DNA of 8,207 bases from Pseudazoarcus pumilus_A (GTDB taxonomy: Bacteria > Pseudomonadota > Gammaproteobacteria > Burkholderiales > Rhodocyclaceae). The first letter of the stretch is position 1; every line of letters begins with the position of its first letter. The position numbers and the translations under genes were made by a program. The DNA lies in NCBI GenBank assembly GCA_033837965.1, contig JAJLLM010000127.1:1-8207 (forward strand), written 5' to 3'. Below are positions 1-6,797 of the stretch, piece by piece. The notes under the pieces were generated by a model. It searched no databases and had not been told where the DNA came from. It saw only the letters and a program-made list of their open reading frames with translations.

Positions 1-12
1 ATGATTTACAAC

Positions 13-81
13 AATAAAGGCTGTCGGAAAATAATAAAGGTTGTCGGAAAACCGGTTTAACACAATAAAGGTTGTCGGACA
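13..81. mobile_element. Probable right end of a TniA/TnsB-type transposon: three terminal repeats
   Basis: Three near-identical direct repeats are visible: AATAAAGGCTGTCGGAAAA at 13-31, AATAAAGGTTGTCGGAAAA at 33-51, and AATAAAGGTTGTCGGACA at 64-81. Start-to-start spacings are 20 and 31 bp, close to two and three helical turns, so bound proteins would sit on one face of the DNA. The outermost copy differs by ending in ACA. Read inward on the minus strand the element would begin TGTCCGACAACC, matching the TGT/ACA termini and repeated transposase-binding sites of Mu/Tn7/Tn5053-class elements. The orientation puts the element body left of base 1 and the junction at 81/82. No transposase gene or opposite end is in view, so the family assignment is inference. 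The stretch is also much richer in A/T than the rest of the window. Confidence 0.55.
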
Positions 82-244
82 GTGGTGCGGGTTGGCCCAA
101 CGGCGCAGCAGCGACGCTGCTTGCTGCGGTTTAACCTACTAGCCGAACGAGTTCAGAGACTTTAGCCGCACAGTCGGCGCCGGAGCATTCGCCTGCTCGG
201 ACGCTGTGGAAAAAACTGGGAGTGACCGCTGCCGACCCAAAGCT

Positions 245-270
245 GTCGATGAAGTTTGAATAACATCGAC
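245..270. repeat. 7-bp perfect inverted repeat
   Basis: GTCGATG (245-251) and CATCGAC (264-270) are perfect complements separated by a 12-base A/T-rich spacer. No T-run follows on either strand, so it is not an obvious terminator. It could be an operator or a relic of mobile DNA; the function is unknown. Confidence 0.4.
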
Positions 271-305
271 GCCGTGAATGCCTGAGTGGCGCCAGCGCAC
301 TTCGC

Positions 306-333
306 GTGAATTGCGGCTTGAGGTGCAATTCAC
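306..333. repeat. 9-bp perfect inverted repeat (hairpin)
   Basis: GTGAATTGC (306-314) and GCAATTCAC (325-333) form a perfect 9-bp stem with a 10-base loop. On the plus strand it is followed by a mixed sequence with only one short T-run, so a rho-independent terminator is weakly supported at best. It lies beyond the candidate operon terminator, between the efflux genes and the transposon-like end. Confidence 0.45.
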
Positions 334-385
334 CGTTTAGAGTTTTCGATAGACGCGCGAGCACTTCGGAGGCTGGCCGTGCAGT

Positions 386-413
386 AAAGATCCAGACGCA
401 TAGGGGCGTCGGA
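386..413 (-). terminator. Weak candidate rho-independent terminator of the efflux operon
   Basis: Read on the minus strand, TCCGACGC (413-406) pairs with GCGTCTGGA (399-391), giving eight base pairs with one bulged T and a six-base loop. It is followed by TCTTT (390-386). It begins about 42 bases after the stop codon of the last operon gene, where a terminator is expected. The T-tract is short, so termination may be inefficient or Rho-assisted. Confidence 0.4.
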
Positions 414-454
414 GCGAACGGCCAAACGCTTGCAATGCGTTACAGCGGTTGTAC

Positions 455-1499
455 TCAGTGATTGTGCCGGTGGTGCAGATCGGGAAAGTGCGGGTGCTTG
501 TGCGTGACCGCCGTATGAGTGTGGCGATGGACGTGCGGTTCTTCGGTGGCGATTCCCGAATGCTCGTGGTGGTGATGTTCGTCGTGCCAGTGCAAGTGGC
601 TGTGTTCGAGCGGCTCGTGGTGGTGTTCGTGGTCGTGCCGCTCGCTCAGGTGCAGCCACAGTCCGACGCCCATCAGCAGCGCGGCGGGCCACAGCAGCGG
701 CGGCGCTTCGCCGCCGGGCAGTGCCAGCGCGACGGCGACGCCGACGAAGGGCGCGAGCGAGAAATAGGCGCCGGTGCGCGCCGCGCCGAGTTCGCGCAGT
801 GCGAGCACGAACAGCGCCAGACTGATGCCGTAGCCGACCAGGCCGATGGCGAGGGTGCTCAAGGCGCTGCCCGCGGCCGGCCACGAGGCACCCAGCATCC
901 AGGCGATGACGAGGTTGATGGCGCCCGCCGTCAGGCCCTTGATGGTGGCGATGAATACCGCGTCACCGCCCGAGATGCGGCGTGTCAGATTGTTGTCGAT
1001 GGCCCAGCACGCGCAGGCCACGGCAATCCACAGGGCGCCGCCGGTGCTTGCTGCCACCAGTTTCGGCTTGTTGCGAGGGCCACGCCAGCAGCATGCCGCC
1101 GGCCACGATGGCCAGCATGCCGATGACGAGGCGCCGGTCGCAATGTTCGCGAAATATGATCCAGGCGATCAGCGCAGTCAGCACGCCCTCCAGGTTGAGG
1201 AGCAGTGAGGCCGAGGCGGCATCCGTGCGGGCCAGGCCGATGAGCAGCGCCACCGGCCCCAGCACGCCGCCGAACAGTACGGCGGCGGTGAGCCAGCGCC
1301 ATTCGCCGGCCACCAGGCCGGAAGCGGCCCAGCCGCGGTCGCGCAGCAGCCGGAAAGCGCTCAGGCCAAGCCCGCTGCCGAGGTACAGCAAGCCAGCCAG
1401 CAACACCGGATGGGCGCTGGCGACGACGAGCTTGGCGAACGGAGTGCTCGCACCGAACAGCACGGCTGCCGCCAGTGCGAGCACGATTCCGCGGTGCAT
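455..1499 (-). pseudogene. EamA/DMT-family transporter with His-rich tail, frameshifted
   Basis: This is a multi-pass inner-membrane transporter of the drug/metabolite (EamA) superfamily, split between two overlapping frames. The first part starts with ATG at 1499 (CGGAGG five bases upstream) and runs in frame to about residue 149; it carries the first membrane bundle and the EamA-like NLEGVLTALIAWIIFRE at residues 102-118. That frame then yields Arg-rich junk and stops at 963. The second frame (readable from a GTG at 1057 to the stop at 455) supplies the other half: WAIDNNLTRR, further hydrophobic helices, and a terminal 61-residue stretch with 25 histidines. Reading through requires removing one base, somewhere around 1040-1090; the joined product would be about 347 residues. 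His-tailed DMT proteins beside czc-type operons are a recognisable group, and the tail suggests Zn, Ni or Co binding; substrate and direction are unknown. The frameshift may be a true mutation or a sequencing error. Both halves remain well conserved in character, which favours a recent event or an error. Confidence 0.8.
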
Positions 1500-1535
1500 G
1501 GCGACCTCCGTTGAACGGCGATGCGCCGGCCGGGC

Positions 1536-1952
1536 TTACGGCATGGCGAATCGCACTGCCATGGTACGCCCGCCGAGCGTCACCCGCGCCACCACGCGCG
1601 CGCCGGCGGGCAACTGCGCCGTGCCGGCGAAATGCTCTCCGGCAGGCGCGAGCTCGATGTCCTGCTTGCCGTCCTTGGATACGACTGTCAGTTTGGCGCT
1701 GCCGCCGTCGGTGTTGACCGGCTCGCCGTGATCGCGCACGAACAACCGCAGGCCGTCTTGGCTGACCAGCTCGAAGTCGAGGTCGTTGGCTTCGCTGACG
1801 ATGCCGCCGTGCTTCGGCGCATGGTCATGAGCCCCTTCTTCGGCGTGGCTGTGACCATGGCTGTCGCCATGTGCGTGACCGTGGCTCTTGTCGGCCAGCG
1901 CGGGCGTGGCGGCGAGCAGGCAAGACAGCAGGATCAGGGTGCGAGCGTTCAT
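1536..1952 (-). CDS. Small His-rich periplasmic metal-binding protein
   Basis: The 138-residue product begins with a clear signal peptide (MNARTLILLSCLLAATPALA, cleavage expected before DKSHG). A short run with alternating His follows (HGHAHGDSHGHSH, then HDHAPKHGG). The rest looks like a compact beta-rich domain with LFVRDHGEPV and a C-terminal TMAVRFAMP. Similar small proteins, and similar domains attached to RND adaptors, accompany heavy-metal efflux operons, where they are thought to buffer or deliver cations in the periplasm; the name of the family is not certain to me. The start at 1952 was chosen because it gives a normal signal peptide and has AAGGAG at 1965-1960, seven bases upstream. 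A second start at 1994, sharing one base with the pump's TGA stop and preceded by AAGGAGG at 2008-2002, would add 14 residues. The gene lies 41 bases after the pump gene and 36 before the DMT gene. Confidence 0.85.
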   Translation of the reverse strand: MNARTLILLSCLLAATPALADKSHGHAHGDSHGHSHAEEGAHDHAPKHGGIVSEANDLDFELVSQDGLRLFVRDHGEPVNTDGGSAKLTVVSKDGKQDIELAPAGEHFAGTAQLPAGARVVARVTLGGRTMAVRFAMP

Positions 1953-1993
1953 GTGTGGGCTCCTTGGTTGCAGTGGGCTATCAAACGGGGTCA

Positions 1994-4900
1994 TCAGAAT
2001 GCCTCCTTCTCGTTCTGGTTCATCAGGTGCTCGGTATCACGCCGGCCGAACAGCCAGAACAGGGCGGGGGTCAGGAAGGTGTCGAGCAGGGTCGAGCTGA
2101 TCAGGCCGGAGAAGATCACCACCGCCACCGGATGCAGAATCTCGGTGCCGGGGCGCTCGGCCTCGAATAGCAGCGGGGCGAGCGCGAAGGCGGTGACCAG
2201 TGCGGTCATCAACACCGGGCTGAGACGTTCGAGCGAGCCGCGCAGGATCATCGCGTGGTCGAAGTTCTCGTTCTCCGAGCGCATCAGGTTGATGTAGTGG
2301 CTGACCTTGAGGATGCCGTTGCGCACCGAGATGCCGGCCAGGGTGATGAAGCCGATCAGCGCTGCGATGGACAGCGGCTGGCCCGACAGCCACAGGCCGA
2401 TCACCGCGCCGACCAGCGCCAGCGGGATGTTGGCCATGATCAGCGCAGCCAGCCGGTATGAGCGGTAGCGCGAGAACAGCACCACGAACATCAATGCGGC
2501 CGACACCAGCGCCAGCATGCCGACCAGCCTTGCGGCCTGTTCCTGCGCCTCGAACTGACCACCCAGCGTGATGAAGTAGCCCTCCGGCAGGCGATGCTCG
2601 GCGACCCGTGCGCGGATATCCTCGACCACCTCGGACAGGGCCCGCTCCTGCACGTTGGCCGACAGCACGATGCGGCGGCGTCCGTCGTCGCGGCTGATCT
2701 GGTTGGGGCCGTCGCCGTCCTCGATGGTGGCCAGCCGCGACAGCGGCACGAAGCCGCTGGGCGTGTCGATCAGCATGCGCGACAGCCCCTCGACCGTGCG
2801 CGCGGTGTCAGGCAGGCGCACCACCAGGTCGAAGCGGCGCGAACCCTCGACGATCTGCGCCAGCTCCTCGCCCTCGACCATGGCCTGCAGCAGGCTCAAC
2901 ACGCGTGAGGTCGGCACGCCGTACGCCGCGGCCGCTGCGTAGTCGATGCGCACCTTGATCTGCGGCGCGAGTACCTGCTTCTCGACCTCCAGATCGGCCA
3001 GGCCGGGAATGTCGGCGAGCCTCGCGCGCAGCGCCTCCGCCTGGCTGCGCAGCACGTCCAGATCCTCGCCGAAGAGCTTGATCGCGATCTGCGAGCGCAC
3101 GCCCGACATCATGTGGTCGATGCGGTGAGAGATCGGCTGCCCGATGGCCGCGGCGGCCGGCAGATTGACCAGCCGTGATCGGATGTCGGCCCGAATCTCG
3201 TCCATGCTGCGGGTCAGCTCAGAGGCCGGAATCAGCCCGATGTCGAGTTCGCTGACATGCACGCCCTCGGCGTGTTCGTCGAGTTCCGCCCGGCCACTGC
3301 GACGTCCGACGTGGGTGACTTCCGGCACCTCACGTACCAGCCGCTCGGCCTCGCTCGCCAGGGCAGAGGATTCGGCCAGCGTCACGCCCGGATTGAGGCG
3401 CAGGCCTACGAGTAGCGTGCCCTCGTTGAACGGCGGCAGAAAGGTGGTCGGAAAGGTCGGCACCGCCGCCGCGGCGAGCAGCACGGCCACGGCACCGGCG
3501 GCGACGGCCGGGCGTGGGCGTTCCAGCACGCGTGCCAGCGCGCGGCCGTAGCCGCGCTTGATCCACGCCAGCAGCCGCGTGTCGCCATGCTCGAGCGACT
3601 TCATACCGGGCAGCAGGTAGAAGGCCAGCGCCGGCGTGAGCGTGACCGACACGATCAGCGAAGCCAGCGTGGACACGATGAAGGCCACACCCAGCGGCAC
3701 GAACAGCCGCCCTTCGATGCCCGGCAACGCGAACAGCGGCAGGAACACCAGCACGATGATCATCGTCGCGTAGACGATGCCCGAGCGCACTTCCAGCGAG
3801 GCGTTGCGCACGATGGACAGCAGCGGCAGCGCGATGCCCGGATGTGCGGCACGGGCGGTCTTGAGGCGGCGGATGATGTTCTCCACATCCACCACCGCGT
3901 CGTCCACCAGGCCGCCGATGGCAATCGCCAGCCCACCCAGCGTCATGGTGTTGATCGACATGCCGAAGTAGTCGAACACCATCGCGGTGATCAGGATCGA
4001 CACGGGAATCGCGGTCAGGGCGATCAGCGTGGGGCGCAGCGTGCCGAGGAACAGCGCGAGGATGGCCGCGACGAACACCGAGGCGGCGATCAGCTTGCCC
4101 GTCAGCGTATCGATGGAGGCCTCGATGAAGCTTGCCTGGCGGAAGGTCACGCGCGGTTCCGCCATGCCCTCGGGCAGCGAGGACTTCATCTCGTCAAGCG
4201 CCGTCTCGATGGCGCGGGTCACCGCGATGGTGTCGGCCGTGGGCTGCTTCTGAACGCCAAGGATTACCGCCGGCTGGCCTTCGAAGCCGGCGTCACCGCG
4301 CTTGACCTTGGGCGCGAAGGTGACCTCGGCGATCTGCTTGAGCAGCACCGGCTGGTCATTGCGCACGGTCAGTGCGAGCTGGCGCAGATCCTCCAGTACC
4401 GAAGTTCGGCCCAGATGCCGGATCAGGTACTCGCGCCCGTTCAGTTCCAGGAAACCGCCCGAGGTATTTGCCGCGAAGCCCTGCAGCGCGTTGGCCAGAT
4501 CCTCCTGGGTGATGCCCAGATCACGCATGCGCGCGGTGTCGGGCTGCACCTGGAACTGGCGTACCTCGCCGCCAATGGGAATAACCTGGGCCACGCCCGG
4601 AACCGACATCAGCCGCAGGCGCAGCACCCAGTCGGCGTACTCGCGCACATCCATCGGCGAGATACGCTGCGGATCGATGGGAATCGCGATCTGCATGATC
4701 TCGCCCATGATCGAACTGATCGGCCCCATGTGCGCGACGATGCCCGGCGGCAGCGCCTGCTCCATCGAACCGAGCCGTTCGGACACCATCTGGCGGGCGC
4801 GGTAGATTTCGGTGTCCCAGTCGAAGGTGACGTAGATGAATGACAGGCCCGCGCTGGACACAGAACGCACCGATTCCACGCCGGGCAGGCCGTTCATGGC

Positions 4901-5113
4901 CGTCTCCAGCGGAAAGGTGATGAGCTGTTCGACTTCCTCGGCGGCCATGCCGCCGGCTTCGGTCATCAGCGTGACAGTGGGCTTGTTCAGATCGGGGAAG
5001 ACGTCCACCGGCGTCTGCGACAGCGTCAGCGCCCCCCAGGCCATCGCCGCCAGACTGGCGACGATGACCACCAGCCGGTTGGCGAGGCTGGCATCGAGTA
5101 ACCACTTGAACAT
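1994..5113 (-). CDS. czcA: CzcA-family HME-RND heavy-metal efflux pump
   Basis: Inner-membrane proton/metal antiporter of the resistance-nodulation-division superfamily, heavy-metal-efflux class; the trimer exports metal cations through the adaptor and outer-membrane channel. At 1039 residues it has the expected length. Visible landmarks are TM1 near residues 12-31, the TPVDVFPDLNKPTV stretch (34-47) typical of the class, a first membrane cluster at about 340-500, TM7 at about 537-553 and a second cluster at about 863-1022. Large periplasmic loops lie between. The TM4 signature is GLAIAIGGLVDDAVVDVEN (394-412). Asp404 and Glu411 match the essential acidic pair of CzcA and CusA, the first Asp of CzcA's DFG is Ala398, and extra Asp405 and Asp409 are present. 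Histidines 614, 619 and 667 fall in periplasmic regions near where CusA carries metal-binding methionines (rough alignment from memory). The start at 5113 has GGGGAGG five bases upstream, and the gene follows the adaptor gene after 12 bases. Metal specificity is undetermined. Confidence 0.96.
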   Translation of the reverse strand: MFKWLLDASLANRLVVIVASLAAMAWGALTLSQTPVDVFPDLNKPTVTLMTEAGGMAAEEVEQLITFPLETAMNGLPGVESVRSVSSAGLSFIYVTFDWDTEIYRARQMVSERLGSMEQALPPGIVAHMGPISSIMGEIMQIAIPIDPQRISPMDVREYADWVLRLRLMSVPGVAQVIPIGGEVRQFQVQPDTARMRDLGITQEDLANALQGFAANTSGGFLELNGREYLIRHLGRTSVLEDLRQLALTVRNDQPVLLKQIAEVTFAPKVKRGDAGFEGQPAVILGVQKQPTADTIAVTRAIETALDEMKSSLPEGMAEPRVTFRQASFIEASIDTLTGKLIAASVFVAAILALFLGTLRPTLIALTAIPVSILITAMVFDYFGMSINTMTLGGLAIAIGGLVDDAVVDVENIIRRLKTARAAHPGIALPLLSIVRNASLEVRSGIVYATMIIVLVFLPLFALPGIEGRLFVPLGVAFIVSTLASLIVSVTLTPALAFYLLPGMKSLEHGDTRLLAWIKRGYGRALARVLERPRPAVAAGAVAVLLAAAAVPTFPTTFLPPFNEGTLLVGLRLNPGVTLAESSALASEAERLVREVPEVTHVGRRSGRAELDEHAEGVHVSELDIGLIPASELTRSMDEIRADIRSRLVNLPAAAAIGQPISHRIDHMMSGVRSQIAIKLFGEDLDVLRSQAEALRARLADIPGLADLEVEKQVLAPQIKVRIDYAAAAAYGVPTSRVLSLLQAMVEGEELAQIVEGSRRFDLVVRLPDTARTVEGLSRMLIDTPSGFVPLSRLATIEDGDGPNQISRDDGRRRIVLSANVQERALSEVVEDIRARVAEHRLPEGYFITLGGQFEAQEQAARLVGMLALVSAALMFVVLFSRYRSYRLAALIMANIPLALVGAVIGLWLSGQPLSIAALIGFITLAGISVRNGILKVSHYINLMRSENENFDHAMILRGSLERLSPVLMTALVTAFALAPLLFEAERPGTEILHPVAVVIFSGLISSTLLDTFLTPALFWLFGRRDTEHLMNQNEKEAF

Positions 5114-5125
5114 GTGCGCCTCCCC

Positions 5126-6235
5126 TCAGCGGATCTGGTTGACGAGGGCGGCGGCGCGCACCACCACGCGGTCGCCGTCGGTCAGCCCGGACGTCACCGC
5201 GACATGGCCGCCGTCGAGCGGCTCGCTCAGCACCACGCGCGGCTCGAAGTGCTCGGGCGCGGTCTTGACCCACACGATTGTCTGATTCGAGGGGTTCTTC
5301 ATCAGCGCCGCGGCCGGCACGCGATGCCCGTCAACTGTGTCGGCCAGTTGCACCTGCACGCGCACGGTTTGCCCCAGCGCCAGCCCGTCCAGCGCCTCGC
5401 CGGTCGCAGCGAAGCGGATCGGCAGTGCCTGATCGCGCAGCGCGCTGGCCGTTCCGACGTGACGCAGTGCCAGCACGCGTCCGCCGACCGCGAGGCTGCC
5501 GCCAGTGATGCGCGTGACGCGCTCGGGTTCATAAGCCAGCGCCTCGATGCGCAACCGCGTCGGGTCGACAATCTCGAACAGCGTCTCGCGCGCATCGACC
5601 ACCTGACCGGCCACCGCGCGCGCCTCGGCGATCACGCCATCGACCGGCGCAGTAAGCGCCTCGCGCCCCTGCAGGCCGTCGCGCGTGGCGCGGATGCGTG
5701 TGTCCAGGCTCGCCAACGTCGCGGCGGCCTCGTCGATGTCCTTGCGCGGCACGCTGTCGGCCAGCTCGCGCAGGCGCTTCAGGCGGGCGCCGACGATGTC
5801 GCGCTCGGCGCGCAGTTCGGCCAGTTGCGCCTGCTGTCCGGCGCGTTCGATGGCGCCGGCCGCAGGCACCACCCAGGCCAGCACTTCGCCGCGTCGCACC
5901 GGCCGCCCCGGCTCCGGCAGGCCGTCCGGTCCGGCCTCGACGCGGCCGCCCTGCATGGGCTGAACCAGACCCCCGGCATTGGGGTCCATTACCACACGGC
6001 CGTTCAGCTCCAGCGTGCGCGGCAGGGCTGCGCGCTCGACCGGCAGGGTGCGCACGCCGAGCTGGCGCTGCGCCGGCTTGGGCAGGAAGACGCTGCCGTC
6101 GGGTGCGCGGCGCGGGCCGTCGCCGGTCACCGGAGTGGCCTCCTCGCCGTGGTCATGACCGGGGCCGCTCCATGCGGCGGGCATGGCCGTGCTCAGCGCA
6201 GCGAGCAGGCATAGTTGCAAGATGCGGGTCTTCAT
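5126..6235 (-). CDS. CzcB-like periplasmic adaptor of RND metal efflux system
   Basis: Membrane-fusion (HlyD/CzcB) adaptor linking the RND pump to the outer-membrane channel. The 369-residue protein has an N-terminal signal sequence (hydrophobic core about 5-20), then a GHDHGEE metal-binding-like motif (26-32). The lipoyl/biotinyl-like half-motifs fall at about 84-126 and 193-225 (LTAPVDGVIAEARAVAGQVV). They flank a charged helical hairpin (about 129-190), shorter than in drug-efflux adaptors. Beta-barrel and membrane-proximal domains follow (about 226-369). No lipobox is visible, so it is probably anchored by, or released after, its signal peptide. The ATG at 6235 overlaps the upstream stop as ATGA, and GGGAGGT sits six bases ahead, indicating translational coupling. 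It shares SGPGHDHGEEAT (23-34) exactly with the preceding gene product. The family call is firm; whether it belongs with Czc, Cus or Cnr/Ncc by substrate is open. Confidence 0.93.
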   Translation of the reverse strand: MKTRILQLCLLAALSTAMPAAWSGPGHDHGEEATPVTGDGPRRAPDGSVFLPKPAQRQLGVRTLPVERAALPRTLELNGRVVMDPNAGGLVQPMQGGRVEAGPDGLPEPGRPVRRGEVLAWVVPAAGAIERAGQQAQLAELRAERDIVGARLKRLRELADSVPRKDIDEAAATLASLDTRIRATRDGLQGREALTAPVDGVIAEARAVAGQVVDARETLFEIVDPTRLRIEALAYEPERVTRITGGSLAVGGRVLALRHVGTASALRDQALPIRFAATGEALDGLALGQTVRVQVQLADTVDGHRVPAAALMKNPSNQTIVWVKTAPEHFEPRVVLSEPLDGGHVAVTSGLTDGDRVVVRAAALVNQIR

Positions 6236-6774
6236 GCGCGCACCTCCCGCCCGCGGCCATCACGCAGCAGCGCGGCCAGCAGCGCCAGCAGTGCGCCGCC
6301 GGCGATGGCCCACGGCAGCCACTGTTCGGCATGGTCGTGTTCATCCGTAGCGGCTTCGTCGGCGTGATGCACGTCCAGCGTACCAACCAGCACGTCGGCT
6401 GCATCGGCCGTGATCACGGTGGCGACCACGGCATATTCGCCCTCAGCCGGTTCGGCAGGCAGGTGCACGCCGAAGGTGCCGGGCGCGACCGGCTCGACCG
6501 TCAGCGTGTCGGGGCCGAGCTCGAATTCGAGTTCGGCGTTCTCGACTGGCGCGTTGCTGTCGGCATGGTCGAGATAGAGGGTGAGCAGATCGCCGTCGAG
6601 CACGCCGACCAGTTCGAACAGCTCACTGGTGGCGGCGAAACGCGGTGCGGCGGGGCCAGTGGCCTGCAGTGTGGCCTCCTCGCCATGATCGTGGCCGGGA
6701 CCGGACAGGGCCGCCGGGGCATGCAGGCACAGGGCGAGCGCCACCATGCCGAGAGTAATGCGGTGTGTGGACAT
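6232..6774 (-). CDS. Exported His/Asp-rich protein with C-terminal membrane anchor, efflux accessory
   Basis: A 180-residue protein of no firmly named family. It has a signal peptide (about 1-23), the motif SGPGHDHGEEAT (24-35), and a predicted beta-sandwich-like region (about 45-135) including FAATSELFELVGVLDGDLLTL. An acidic/His cluster (HHADEAATDEHDHAE, 136-150) is followed by a single membrane helix (about 152-171) and a short Arg-rich end, which predicts a periplasmic domain tethered to the inner membrane. In my recollection, related domains occur next to, or fused to, RND metal adaptors, so a role in presenting metal to the adaptor is a reasonable inference. The start at 6774 was preferred over the upstream ATG at 6801, because GAGGA lies six bases before it, it gives a clean signal peptide, and the longer form would overlap the channel gene. 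It sits 23 bases after the channel gene and overlaps the adaptor gene by four bases. Confidence 0.85.
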   Translation of the reverse strand: MSTHRITLGMVALALCLHAPAALSGPGHDHGEEATLQATGPAAPRFAATSELFELVGVLDGDLLTLYLDHADSNAPVENAELEFELGPDTLTVEPVAPGTFGVHLPAEPAEGEYAVVATVITADAADVLVGTLDVHHADEAATDEHDHAEQWLPWAIAGGALLALLAALLRDGRGREVRA

Positions 6775-6797
6775 CGGGATTCCTCGTGGGGTGCGCG

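Larger units (their letters stand above)
82..454. other. Non-coding stretch between transposon-like end and efflux operon
   Basis: No convincing gene is present. A minus-strand ORF of 77 codons (364-131) has no recognisable domain, no signal peptide and an Arg/Ser-rich, gene-unlike composition, so it is treated as spurious or as the relic of something older. The stretch contains several short dyads: AGCAGCG-A-CGCTGCT at 107-121, GTCGATG/CATCGAC at 245-270, GTGAATTGC/GCAATTCAC at 306-333, and the terminator-like hairpin at 391-413. The nine bases CGGTTTAAC occur at 53-61 and again at 127-135. Any target-site duplication of the transposon would start at 82, but this cannot be tested without the other end. 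Confidence 0.5.

Noticed and set aside
129..135. GTTTAAC / GTTAAAC resembling an integron attC core site (also at 55-61)
   Set aside because: On the minus strand it fits GTTRRRY, but no partner RYYYAAC core occurs at attC distance, and no attC-like fold or integrase is visible.
306..333. Hairpin as the efflux operon's terminator
   Set aside because: No T-run follows on the minus strand, and the hairpin at 391-413 is nearer the last stop codon with a better tail.
131..364. 77-codon minus-strand ORF next to the transposon-like end
   Set aside because: No domain, signal peptide or membrane segment, gene-unlike Arg/Ser-rich composition, and no clear ribosome-binding site; not called as a gene.
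449..1126. Long plus-strand ORF opposite the DMT gene, and other long plus-strand ORFs such as 3587-4843 and 5698-8016
   Set aside because: They are antisense to clear coding genes; their Gln/Arg/Ala- or Ser/Arg-rich translations show no domain and are typical of shadows in GC-rich DNA.
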